Source: Stomoxys calcitrans
Taxonomy: Eukaryota; Arthropoda; Insecta; Diptera; Muscidae
Reading direction: 5' to 3'
Length of the DNA stretch: 64,000 nt
NCBI RefSeq assembly: GCF_963082655.1
Contig: NC_081553.1
Coordinates: forward strand, 45,613,859 to 45,677,858
Shown here: piece by piece, positions 35,047 through 45,295 of the stretch
How positions within the stretch are numbered: the first letter of the stretch is position 1
Layout: every line of letters begins with the position of its first letter
Program-made: the position numbers and the translations under genes
The notes under the pieces: generated by a model
Told to the model about the DNA's origin: nothing
The model's database searches: none
What the model saw: only the letters and a program-made list of their open reading frames with translations

Positions 35047-36405
35047 TATATAAAATTGAATTTGTGTTTGTTTGTTTGTTCCATATAGACTCAAAAACGG
35101 CTGAACCGATTACCTTAAAATTTTCACAGATTGTGTTGGTTGGTCTGAAAGGAAGCATAGGCTATATAATTTTTCGGTATCGGAAGGGGGACGGACCCCC
35201 TCCCTTACCCCAAAAGTACTACCCAAAAAAAAAAAAAAAAAAAAAATGGACCGATCGGGACAATATGGGACTCAAATGAAAGGTATTCAAGAGTAGAGTA
35301 CGAATTTTGTATTAAAAATTGGGTCCAAGTAACTGGGGGGCCGCCCCAACCTCATACCCCCTAAAATAGGCTTTTTGGACGATCATGACATCATGGGACT
35401 CAAAAGAAAGGTGTTTGTGAGTAGATTGCGAATATGGAAGAAAGGAGAAATAGGCTTCATAATTTGTTGATATCGGAAAGGGGCGGACCCTCCCCCGTTA
35501 CAGATCGGGACAATATGGGATTCATATGAAATGTATTGGAAAATAGAATACGAAAATGGTATTAAAATTTGGGTTTGAGTACCCACCGGGCCGCCCCAAC
35601 CCCGACATATTGGACGTTCATGTCAATATGGGCCTCAAATGAAAGGTGTTTGGGAGTAGATTACGAATCTGGCATACAAAATCAGTTCGAAGTATAGGGG
35701 GTTACCCTATCTCCTTAAATGGGCATATGATTGCTATAGTCGGTATGTATGTGTGGTTTAGGGGGAGTTTAGGTGAGGCGTCCCTGAAACACTTGGCCAT
35801 AAAGCAGATATCAGATTTGAACCCTTTATTGTCATAATCCACAAATATGTCCACTTTAAGGGATATCTAGGGTGTAGCGGCCACCCACGCACTAAGCCCT
35901 GAAAAAATATCAGCATAGTGCTCTTACATTTCTTTTATTTTAGCCCCAATAACCATTGCTTTAGGGGAAGTTTATGGGGTTGGACGACTCCCAAGTACTT
36001 GATCACAAAATTGGATATCATATTCGTTTTCTACAATACTATCAAATACCTATTACTTTTTGTCATAGTAGGGAAACATGGCCGGTTTGAAGGGAGTTTA
36101 GGGGGCGGACCCTGAAATAATATCAGCATCGTGCTAGAGCACAATTTTGTTTTGCGCTATTATGTCAAGCATTTTGAAGGAGGCTATCAAGATATTCAGG
36201 ACAACGGGTCTCGTTCAGATCCACACTAATTATTTTTTGTTTTTGTTTGTTTTGGTTATCTACATTAAAAATTATATTTCAAAGCTACCAGATTTTTAAC
36301 GATCCGTAGATCCTCCCGTGTCTATCCCAATTTAAGGGTAAAAAGTGTACTCTACTACGAAAGACCTTTTATTGCTGTCCTATTCCATACTGGTCGGCTT
36401 TTATA
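35047..36405 (-). mobile_element. Family E repeat, reversed
   Basis: Starts with the reverse of the family tail (GTTTGTTTGTTTGTTCCATA, GACTCAAAAACGGCTGAACC). GC-rich monomers follow (GGACAATATGGGACTCAAAT, GGGGCGGACCC). A 23-24 base A run lies at about 35223. No coding domain recognised. Confidence 0.65.
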
Positions 36406-36407
36406 TA

Positions 36408-37350
36408 TTATTATACCCTCCATCGTAGGATGGGGGTATACTAATTTCGTTATTCTATTTGTAACACCTCGAAATATACGTCTGAGACGCATCTCGTCAT
36501 GTCATGTCCGTCCGTCCGTTTGTCCGTCTGTCGAAAGCACGATAACTTTCGAAGGAGTAAAGCTAGCCGCTTGAAATTTTGCACAACTACTTTTTATTGG
36601 TGTAGGTCGGTTGGGACTGTAAATGGCCCAAATAGGTACATGTTTTGATATAGTTTCCATATAAACCGATTTTGGATCTTGACTTTTTGAGCCGCTAGAG
36701 AGCGCAATTCTCGTCCGATTTGACTGAAATTTTGCACGTGGAGTTTTGGTATCATTTTCAATAATTGTGCTAAGTATGGTTCAAATCGGTTCATAACCTT
36801 ATATAGCTGCCATATAAACCGATCTTGGATCTTGACTTCTTGAGCAGCTAGAAGGCGCAATTCTCATCAGATGTGGTTGAAATTTTGCATGAGGTAACAT
36901 AACCTAATATCGCTGCCATATAAACCGATGTGGGATCTTGACTTTTTGAGCCTCTAGAGGGCGAAATTCACATCAGATTTGGTATAAACTTTGTACAACG
37001 GCTTCTCCCATGTCCTTCAACATACTTGTCCAATATGGTCTGAATCGATCAATAGCTTGATACAGCTCCCAAATAAACCTATCTCCCGATTTTGCTTCTT
37101 GAGCCTCTACAAGGGGCAAATTCTTATCCGAATGAACTGAAATAATACACAATGACGTTTACAATGTTCAGCATTCAATTGATTTATGATCCGAATAGGA
37201 CTATAACATTATACAGCACCAATAACATAGCTGTTCTTATTCATTATGTCTTTGTTTGCCTAGAAAGATATACCGCACATAGAACTTGACAAATGCGAGC
37301 CATGGTGGAGGGTATATGAGATTCGGCCCGGCCAAACCTAGCACGCTCTT
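36408..37350 (+). mobile_element. Family A element, complete
   Basis: TATACCCTCCATCGTAGGAT start, four monomers, hairpin GGCCCGGCCAAAC and a TCTTACTTATT end. Confidence 0.78.
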
Positions 37351-37369
37351 ACTTATTTTTAATTCCTTT

Positions 37370-37628
37370 TAATACCCACCACCGAAGGATGGGGTTATAT
37401 TCATTTTGTCATTCCGTTTGCAACACATAGAAATATCCATTTCCGACCCTATAAAGTATATATATTCTAGATAAGCGTAAAAATCTAAGACGATCTAGCC
37501 ATATCCGTCTGTCTGTACAGTCTTTAAAAATAGAGATACTGAGCTGAAACTTTGCAAAGGTTCTTTTTTTGTCCTTAAGCAGGTTAAAGTTCGGCCCGAC
37601 CGAACTTAACGCTTTTTTTGACTTGTTT
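37370..37628 (+). mobile_element. Solo family B element without monomers
   Basis: About 260 bp: 5' terminus, TATAAAGTATATATATTCTA block, TTTGTCCTTAAGCAGGTTAA and then at once the hairpin GTTCGGCCCGACCGAAC and the ACTTGTT end. The tandem core is absent. Confidence 0.8.
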
Positions 37629-38176
37629 TAGATGTTTTGTCCACAAACTATTTGTACTAGTTTCTTTAAGGTTAAATACCATTTTGTTGATAGTTGTAGA
37701 CTCCGCTAAGTATTAACTGAAGTTAAATCTGAGAATTCACATGTCAATATTGTGGGAACCTATAATTGTTTAACTAAATTAAGAATATAATAACGCCATT
37801 GTGGATTTCACCCTTATAAATATGATGATATCAAAGATATACTTACAACTGAATACTGCACGTTCTTTGGTTAGGTGTAGAAAATCTGATCAAGATTTTG
37901 AATGTAACATAAGGGTTATAACAATGAAGAACGAGTATTATATTGTAACTATATTACAATGTGTAGTGAAAAGATGTAAATGTAGGTGTATTTGTAGTTT
38001 TTAAAGACAATAAAATAACATACATTAAACTGAAACAAAACGATCAATTATCTGATTTCAATTGTATTTTTATTTCATTTGTAAATATTTCTATATTTAC
38101 AACTAATTCCACCAGACTTATGTGTTCTAAGAGCAATCATATAAATTAGAGGAATCACAAATGACTACAACATTCG

Positions 38177-38225
38177 AGTTTTGTGGTGTAAGTTGCGGTT
38201 ATCGCTAGACTATATAAAATGCTTC
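38177..38225 (+). promoter_or_regulatory. Core promoter of gene 6
   Basis: TATATAAAA with TGCTTC after it and GGTTAT upstream, nearly the same as in gene 5. TATAAAA is 83 bp before the ATG in both. Confidence 0.6.
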
Positions 38226-38295
38226 AAATATGGAAATCTTTGAAACAATCAATCATAAGATATCGTGCTATAAAGACAAGTTGCTACGCAAAGAA

Positions 38296-38604
38296 ATGGC
38301 ATCCTTCAAGTTGATATTTACTTTGGCCTTTATAGCCATAATGGCATTGGCTAATCTACCTTCAATGGCTGAGGCCCAGAGACGTAAATGTCCTGATGTT
38401 TGTACTTTCATCTACAGTCCTGTTTGTGCTACACTGAACAATGGCAGCAGAAGACAATTTTCTAATTCATGCACTTTGGATGTTGCTGTTTGTAAAGAAA
38501 ATCTTCGTAAGTGAATAATTTGCAATTATTTATACAGTGTAATCAATTTAATAATTTTTAATTGTATTTAAGGCGTCAAGTCTTCCAGGCCAGGAAAATG
38601 CTAA
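38296..38604 (+). CDS. Kazal vasotab-like secreted peptide, gene 6
   Basis: Secreted Kazal-type protein, 80 aa, exons 38296-38506 and 38573-38604 with a 66-bp phase-1 intron (GTAAGT / ATTTAAG). Signal peptide identical to gene 5 at all 28 leading residues, with only synonymous base changes. Cysteines at 32, 36, 44, 59, 66 and 80. The loop after C2 is TFIYSPV where gene 5 has PAVFSPV, so four neighbouring residues in the presumed reactive site have changed. Exon 2 supplies V-K-S-S-R-P-G-K-C. The upstream ATG at 38230 adds 22 codons with no leader character, so the M-A-S-F-K start is preferred. TATAAAA at 38213-38219, AATAAA at 38664-38669. Close paralogue of gene 5, in the second copy of the duplicated block. 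Confidence 0.9.
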
Positions 38605-38698
38605 GGAATGGATATACGGTCCATACAGCTTTATCATGGAATATTGATTAAATTGTGAATGTAAATAAAGGTTATGAATGACAATTAAAAAAATGTTG

Positions 38699-38884
38699 CG
38701 AGCAATGTTGTGGCGTTGTGAATAGGCCAAAATTTTCATAGAATGAATTCATACTCGTAATACTACTATAGAAGGACAAGATGAGATGTAATCCATCATT
38801 CAAAATTCCTTAAATTTAATAGTATAAAAGTGGTTTGGAAGTAGAATACTGATGAAGAACACAATACGAGATGCAGGTGTAAAT
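38699..38884. other. Spacer after gene 6
   Basis: About 190 bp, no feature recognised. Confidence 0.35.
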
Positions 38885-39700
38885 AGGCACACTACTCACA
38901 AGAAAACATATTCTACTCGCCCATGCCAATGATCCATATTATAGGTAGGTTAAAGGGAGAAGCATTTGCAGCCATTGAAAGTATAGCAAGAGAATCAGCG
39001 AAAGTGAGTCTGGTGGTAAATGAAGATAAGACAACGCCTGCAACGTCCTGTAAGCCCGGGCAGATCAAGAAAATGGAGAAATTTGGGAGCAAAACCAACT
39101 ATTAATAGATGAAAGTCACACTAATAAGACAACCGTGTTATTGTATGGCTGTGAGGCACGGGTGCTTGCGAAAGCACCAAGAGAATCAGCGAAAGTGAGT
39201 CTGGTGGTAAATGGAGATAAGACAACTCCCGCAACGTTCTGAGAGCCCGAGTAGATAATAAAATGGAGAAATTTAGGAGCAAAACCAACTATTGATAGAT
39301 GAAGGTCACACTATATAAGACACCCGTGTTATTGTATGGCTGCGATGTATGGGTACTTGGGATACTTGAGTATTTGGAATGTTTAAAAGAAAGATCCTTC
39401 GTAAAACATATGGATAAGTCTGCCTTAAAGGAGAATATAGGCATCGTATGAAGCACGAGCTGTTTCACGAAATTACCTTAGTTGAATGTATTAAACACAA
39501 TGGTTGCGTTGGCTAGAGTTCATTTTGTCAAAACTTACGAAGAATCTCCAGTTAAGAGGACTTTTGAAGGCGACTGCAATAGAATACGCAAAATGGGAAG
39601 ACCAAAACTCAAATGAGGAGATCAAGTGGAGAAATTAATTTCGAAATTGGATTCAGATATTTGCGAAGGAGCGCAGAAGATCGATCTATTCTAAAAAAAA
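38885..39700 (+). pseudogene. RTE-like retrotransposon relic, reverse transcriptase C-terminal part
   Basis: Plus strand, broken frames: IIGRLKGEAFAAIESIARES and SLVVNEDKT just after the usual YADD site, then VLLYGCEAR/W, a KRKILRKTYG segment, EYRHRMKHELFHE and a final RRGRPK-like region. This order is that of the RT C-terminus in RTE elements with CFDP2-like annotation, so it could belong to the same family as 27640-28345. A 191-bp stretch (from 38987) is repeated at 39178. Confidence 0.72.
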
Positions 39701-39704
39701 ACAA

Positions 39705-40097
39705 GTTCTTTGAATGACATTTTCAAATCGAAAAACTTCAGTCACAGAAAAACACCACCTCCAAAATTTCAGGTAAATAGAGTAATAATTGCGCCCTCCA
39801 GAGGCTCCAAAAGTCAAACTGGGAGATCGGTTTATATGGCAGCTATACCAGGTTATATGGCAGCTATATCAAAACATGGATTGGCCGATTTGGCTCATTT
39901 ACAATCCCAACCGACCTAAACTAATAAAAAAGAAGTATTTGTGCGACAGACAATCGGACGGACATGGCTAATTCTACTTAAAATGTCACGAAGATCAAGA
40001 ATATATATATACTTTATGGGGTCTTAGACGCATATTTCGGCGTGTTACACACAGAATGACGAAATTAGTATACCCCCTTTCCTATGGTGGAGGGTAT
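39705..40097 (-). mobile_element. Family A fragment with 5' terminus
   Basis: One and a half monomers, CAATCGGACGGACATGGC, ending GGTGGAGGGTATAAAA. Confidence 0.7.
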
Positions 40098-41211
40098 AAA
40101 AAAACAAGTACGAGCGTGCTAAGTTCGGCCTGGCCGAATCTTATATACCATCCACCATGGATCGCATTTATCGAGATCTCTTTTTAGACAAACAAAGAAT
40201 ATAGAATAAGAACTGTTATGCTAATGGAGCCAAATCAAGTTATAGTCCGATTCAAACCATAAATGAATGCTGAACATTGTCATTGTGTAATATATCAATT
40301 TATTCGGATAAGAATTGCGCCTTGTAGGGGCTCAAGAAGCAAAATCGGGAGATAGGTTTATATGGGAGCTGTCTCAAGCTGTTGATCGATTCAGACCATG
40401 AGAAAAGCCGTTGAACAAAATTCCTTCCAAATCGGATAAGAAATGCGCCCTCTAGAGGCTCAAGAAGTCAAGATCCCAGATCGGTTTATATGACAGCTAT
40501 ATCAGGTTATTTACCGATTTGAACCATACTTGGCACAGTTGTTGGATATCATAACAAAACACGTAAGAATTGCGCCCTCTAGAGGCTCAAGAAGTCAAGA
40601 TTAAAGATCGGTATATGGCAACTATACCAGGTTACTTAGCACGGTTGTTGTAACTGACACCAAAGCACAACGTGAAAAATTACAGCCAAATCGGATAAGA
40701 ATTGCGCCCTCTAGAGCCTCAAGAAGTCAAGACCCAAAATCGGTTTATATGGCAGCTATACCAAAACATGGACCGATTTGAACCATACTTAACGTAGTTG
40801 TTGGAAGTGATACCAAAACACTACGTGCAAAATTTCAATAAAATCGGATAAGAATTGCGCCCTCTGGAGGCTCAAGAATTCAAGACCCAAGATCGGTTTA
40901 TATGGCAGCTATATCAATACATGGACCGATTTAGCCCATTTACAATCCCAACCGATACACACTAATAAAAAGTATTTGCGCAAAATTTGAAGCGGCTAGC
41001 TTTACTCCTTCGAAAGTTAGCGTGATTTCGACGGACAGATGGACGGACGGACAGACAGACGGACAGACAGACGGAATGAATGACTAGATCGACTTAAAAT
41101 GACATGACGATCAAGAACGTATATACTTTATGGGGTCTAAGACTCATATTTGGAGGTGTTACAAACAGAATGACGAAATTAGTATAACCCCATCCTATGG
41201 TCGAAGGTATA
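40098..41211 (-). mobile_element. Family A element, complete
   Basis: Hairpin GTTCGGCCTGGCCGAA, five partly deleted monomers, GGACGGACGGACAGACAGAC at 41042, GTCGAAGGTATAAAAAT end. Confidence 0.78.
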
Positions 41212-42399
41212 AAAATAGAGTTATTGAGCTGAAACTTTGCACCGATTCTTTTTTTTTTTTTTTTGTTCATAAGCAGATGAAGTTCGAAGATGGGCTATAT
41301 CAGACTACACCTTGATTTAGCCTCCATATAGACCGATCCGCCGATTAAGGGTCTTAGGCCCATAAAAGCCACATTTATTACCCAATTTTGCTGAAATTTG
41401 GGACAGTGAGTTGTCTTAGGCCCTTCGACATTCTTCAATTTTGCTCAGATCGGTCCAGATATGGATAAAGCTGCCATATAGACCGATCCCTCGATTTAAG
41501 GCGCATTTATTGACCGATTTCGCCGAAATTTGGTACAGTGAGTTATGTTAGGCCCTTCGAAAACCTTCTATAATTCTGCCTAGATCGGTCCAGATTTGGA
41601 TATAGCTGCCTTATATACCGATCTTTCGATTTATGGTTTTGGGCCCATAAATGGCGGATTTGAAATCCTATGTCGCCGAAATTTGGGACAGTGAGTTGCA
41701 TTAGGGCCCTGGAAATCTTTCTGCAATATGGCCTGGGTCGGTCCAGATTTGGGTATAGCTGCCATATCTCGATTTAAGGTTTTTTGGCCATAAAACGCAC
41801 ACTTATTGTCCGATTTCGGTGACATTTGGGACAGTGAGTTGTGTTGGGCCCTTTGACATTCTTCTTCAATTTGGCTCAGATCGGTCCAGATTTTGATATA
41901 GCTTCCATATAGACCGATCCCTCGATTTAAGGCGCATTTATTGACAGATTTTGCCGAATTTTGGGATAGTGAGTTGTGTTATGCTTTTCGACATTTTTCT
42001 GAAACTTGTCCCAAATCGGTCCAGATTTGGATATAGCTGTCATATAGACTGATATCTTGATTAAAAGTCTTGGCCGCATAAAAGACACATTTATAATCCG
42101 AATTCACTGAAATTTGACACAGTGACTTATGTTAGGCATTTCGACATCCGTCCCGTATATGGTTCAGATCGGTTTATTTTTAGATATAGGAACTAAAAAG
42201 ACTAATATATTGTTATACACAATTGAACTATGACTTGTACTTATTAGTATTTGGTCCAAATCGGGACATATTTCGAAATAGCTGCTATGGGGCATAAGGT
42301 ATACATTTTTCACCGGATTTTGACTTGATTTAGATATATACCCGAGGTGGTGGGTATCTGAAATTCGGCCCGACCGAACCAAACGCCTTTTTACTTGTT
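41212..42399 (+). mobile_element. Family B element, 5' end replaced by family A
   Basis: Begins at AATAGAGTTATTGAGC, a T-run at about 41249-41263, six monomers, hairpin TTCGGCCCGACCGAA and TACTTGTTTT. Confidence 0.75.
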
Positions 42400-44592
42400 T
42401 TTGGGTAGGATAGGGGGAAGGGAATTGCACTCTGACATATCCTTTGATTTGAGTACTATAAATTATCTGTCGTCCTACATGACAGTTTGGTTTTGTTTTT
42501 ATTGGTAGGAGATGGTCGCTCCCCCCGACACTAAGACCGAAAAGACAAATTATTTCGGTTCCTTTATTATCGCGATATGCATGTTCTGTTGAACGGCAGG
42601 ATGGCTGGACGTGGCCCAGATTCTTGAATCCTTATATCAACATTAGATTCGAAGTCTACTGACATAGACCTTTCATTATATAGTGAGTGGGCCGGTCCCA
42701 GACTCTTTCCCAAATATGTATGCCAGATTCGTAGCCAACTCCCAAAGACATTTCATTTGATACTCTTTTTATGACCTTGAACATTCATGCCCGATTAAGG
42801 GGGTTATTGGGGTTGGGGAGGCCCCGTAAACCCCCTTTTCACCAAGTTCATATAACTGATTAGTACTCAACTAGCAAACATCTTTCATTTGTTTTCCAAA
42901 CTGTCCCAATTGGTAAATATGCCCTGCTGGGGGGTTTTGGGGGTTGGGGAGGCGACCCAAATTCCAAGGAATACATTTTTGTATCAGATTCTTACTCTAT
43001 TTTTAAATACCTTACATTTGATACCCATATTGCCCAATGCGGTGAAAGAATCCTGTTGGTGGGTTTTTTGGGGGGTGGGGGACCCCCTCGAACATTATTC
43101 CAAGTTCGTACTCATATTTTCTCAATCGGTAAACATGTCTGTGCGGGGGTGTTTTGTAGGGTGGTTAGGCCCTCAGGCGAAATTTATGCACCCAATTCGT
43201 ACTCAACTCTAAAAAAAACATGTCCGTCTGGGTGGGTTTTGGGGTGGGCCGTTCCCCAGGTTATTTGACCCAAGAATTTTATACCAATTTCGTGTTTTTG
43301 GGGTACCATAAGGTTGCATGCAAAATTTCATTTAAATCGGTGCACGCATCTCCGAGATCTTGTGTTTTTGAAATTGGGGTATAGGGGAGGGTCCGCCTCC
43401 CTCCGGATATAAAAAAATTAGTACCCTATTTTCACTGGGGGCTCAAACTTTACCATCTGTGAAAATTTCATAAAAAATTCACAGTTTTGGTTGGATTTTT
43501 ACAAAATTTTGCAAAATTTTTGTTTTATTTGACGACTGAAGTTGTGTGTAAAATTTCAACAAAATCGGTTCAGATTGAGGCATAGCTCCCATATATATGT
43601 ATTTCATCCGATGTGCTCTACTCTGGATGTAGTAGCCACAGATTTAGTCCGACCTTTACAAAATGTTACGGGAGATGTTTGATTTGACCTCTTAATTTAC
43701 CTTTCATTTGATACCCGTATTGCCCAAAGCGGTGAAGGAATCTTGTTGGGGGGTGGGGGACCCCCTCGAACACTATTTCAAGTTCGTACCCTACTCTTAT
43801 ATACCTTCCGTTTGATACCCATAGTCTCCCAATCGGTAAACATGTTTGTGCGGGGATGTTTTGGGAGGTGGTTACGCCCTCAGGCGAAATTTATGTACCG
43901 AATTCGTACTCTACTCTTAAAAAAACATGTCCGTCTGGGTGGGTTTTTGGATGGGGCGTACCCCAGGTTATTTGACCCAAGAATTTTATACTAATTTCGT
44001 GTTTTTGGGGTACCATAAGGTTGCATGCAAAATTTCGTTAAAATCGGTGCACGCATCTCCGAGATCTTGAGTTTTTGAAAATTGGGGTATGGGGAGGGTC
44101 CGCCTCCCTTCGCATATAAAAAATGTAGTGTCCTATTTTCACCGGGGGCTCAAACTCTACCATCTGTGAAAATTTCATAAAAAATTCACAGTTTTGGTAC
44201 GATTTTTACAAAATTTTGGAAAATTTTTGTTTTATTTGACGACCCAACTTGTGTGTAAAATTTCAACAAAATCGGTTCAGATTGAGACATAGCTCCCATA
44301 TGTCCAATGTGCCCTACTCTGGATGTGGTAGCCATAGTTTTAGTCCGACCTTTATAAAATTTTACGGGAGATGTTCTGATTTGACCTCTTAGTTTGTACT
44401 CAAAATTTCATCAATCAATCAATTTAGGTTTTGAAATACGTACCTCCCATATGACTATAATTGTTATATTTTGTTGCAATCGTTATAAAATTTTACATGC
44501 TCTCGCATTTGCTACATAGTAGTAGACGGACTCGGTGGTGTAGGGTATTATATAGTCGGCACCGCCCCACTTTTACCTTTCCTTACTTGTTT
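42400..44592 (+). mobile_element. Composite of family E and family C, partly duplicated
   Basis: GC-rich E monomers (GGGGTTTTGGGGGTTGGGGA, CATTTGATACCC) joined to C pieces (AGATTGAGGCATAGCTCCCA). 43018-43700 and 43708-44395 are direct repeats of the same E+C composite. Ends with the C hairpin GTCGGCACCGCCCCAC and TTACTTGTTT. Confidence 0.7.
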
Positions 44593-44792
44593 GCCATAAA
44601 TTTTAATTATACTCGTTAATCTCATTTTTTGGTAACTTGAAATCTAGATAAATTGACAAGTATCCAATTTGAATATTCATTCTTCAAAATCCAGTAAGTC
44701 CATGACTAATTCTATCAAACTACAAAGTCTAGTGTCCAAAAAAAATTTTATAAATTATGGGAGTCCCCATGGCTGCAAAGAGGGTATGAGAC

Positions 44793-44831
44793 GCAATTTT
44801 TGGTTATTAATAGACTATAAAACTTGCTTCG
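44793..44831 (+). promoter_or_regulatory. Core promoter of gene 7
   Basis: GGTTATTAATAGAC then TATAAAA (44816-44822) and CTTGCTTCG; 85 bp from TATA to ATG. Confidence 0.55.
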
Positions 44832-44900
44832 AAAGTTTTAACGAGTAACAATCGATTGTTGGATAGAGTACAGTAAAGTTTAAATCCATCACTAAAAAAA

Positions 44901-45210
44901 ATGAAATCGTTTAAATTCCTAATTACTCTGGCTTTTATTGCCTTAATGGCTTTGCCTAATCTTCCTACAATGGTTTTAGCTGCAAGGCGACAATGTCCTG
45001 ACGTTTGTACTGCCGACTATCGTCCTGTATGTGCGACATTTAGCGATGGCTCGCAAAAGCATTTTTCTAATGCATGCTCATTGAGTAGTGCTGCTTGCCA
45101 TCAAAATTTGCGTAAGTTTATGCTGGTTGCCATTATCTTTCGAATGAAATGATTAAATTATTCTTATCTAATGTTTAGGTGTTAAGTCCTCCAGACCAGG
45201 TGAATGTTAA
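44901..45210 (+). CDS. Kazal vasotab-like secreted peptide, gene 7
   Basis: Secreted Kazal-type protein, 80 aa, exons 44901-45111 and 45179-45210, 67-bp phase-1 intron (GTAAGT / GTTTAG). Signal peptide to about residue 27 (VLA-A). Cysteines at 32, 36, 44, 59, 66 and 80. The segment between C2 and C3, TADYRPV, is the one in this window that most resembles horse-fly vasotab as I recall the family. Exon 2 encodes V-K-S-S-R-P-G-E-C. TATAAAA at 44816-44822 is followed by a TTGCTTCG block shared with genes 5, 6 and 8. AATAAA lies at 45265-45270, and a family A element begins directly after the 3' UTR (about 45296). Genes 7 and 8 are only about 4 kb apart. Confidence 0.9.
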
Positions 45211-45295
45211 GGAAGTCTGAAGTATACATACCGAGAAGCGGAAATATTATGAAAGAAAAAATTAAATAAAATAAACTTCTGGTAGTTAAAAAAAA

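Larger units (their letters stand above)
37629..38693 (+). repeat. Duplicated gene block, copy 2 (with gene 6)
   Basis: Second copy of the block at 32642-33691, starting directly after the ACTTGTT end of the solo family B element. The copies are separated by about 4 kb of A, E and B elements and a MITE. Confidence 0.8.

Noticed and set aside
38230..38295. 22-codon upstream extension of gene 6
   Set aside because: It would put a non-hydrophobic stretch before the leader, covers the 5' UTR and is not kept in the sister genes.
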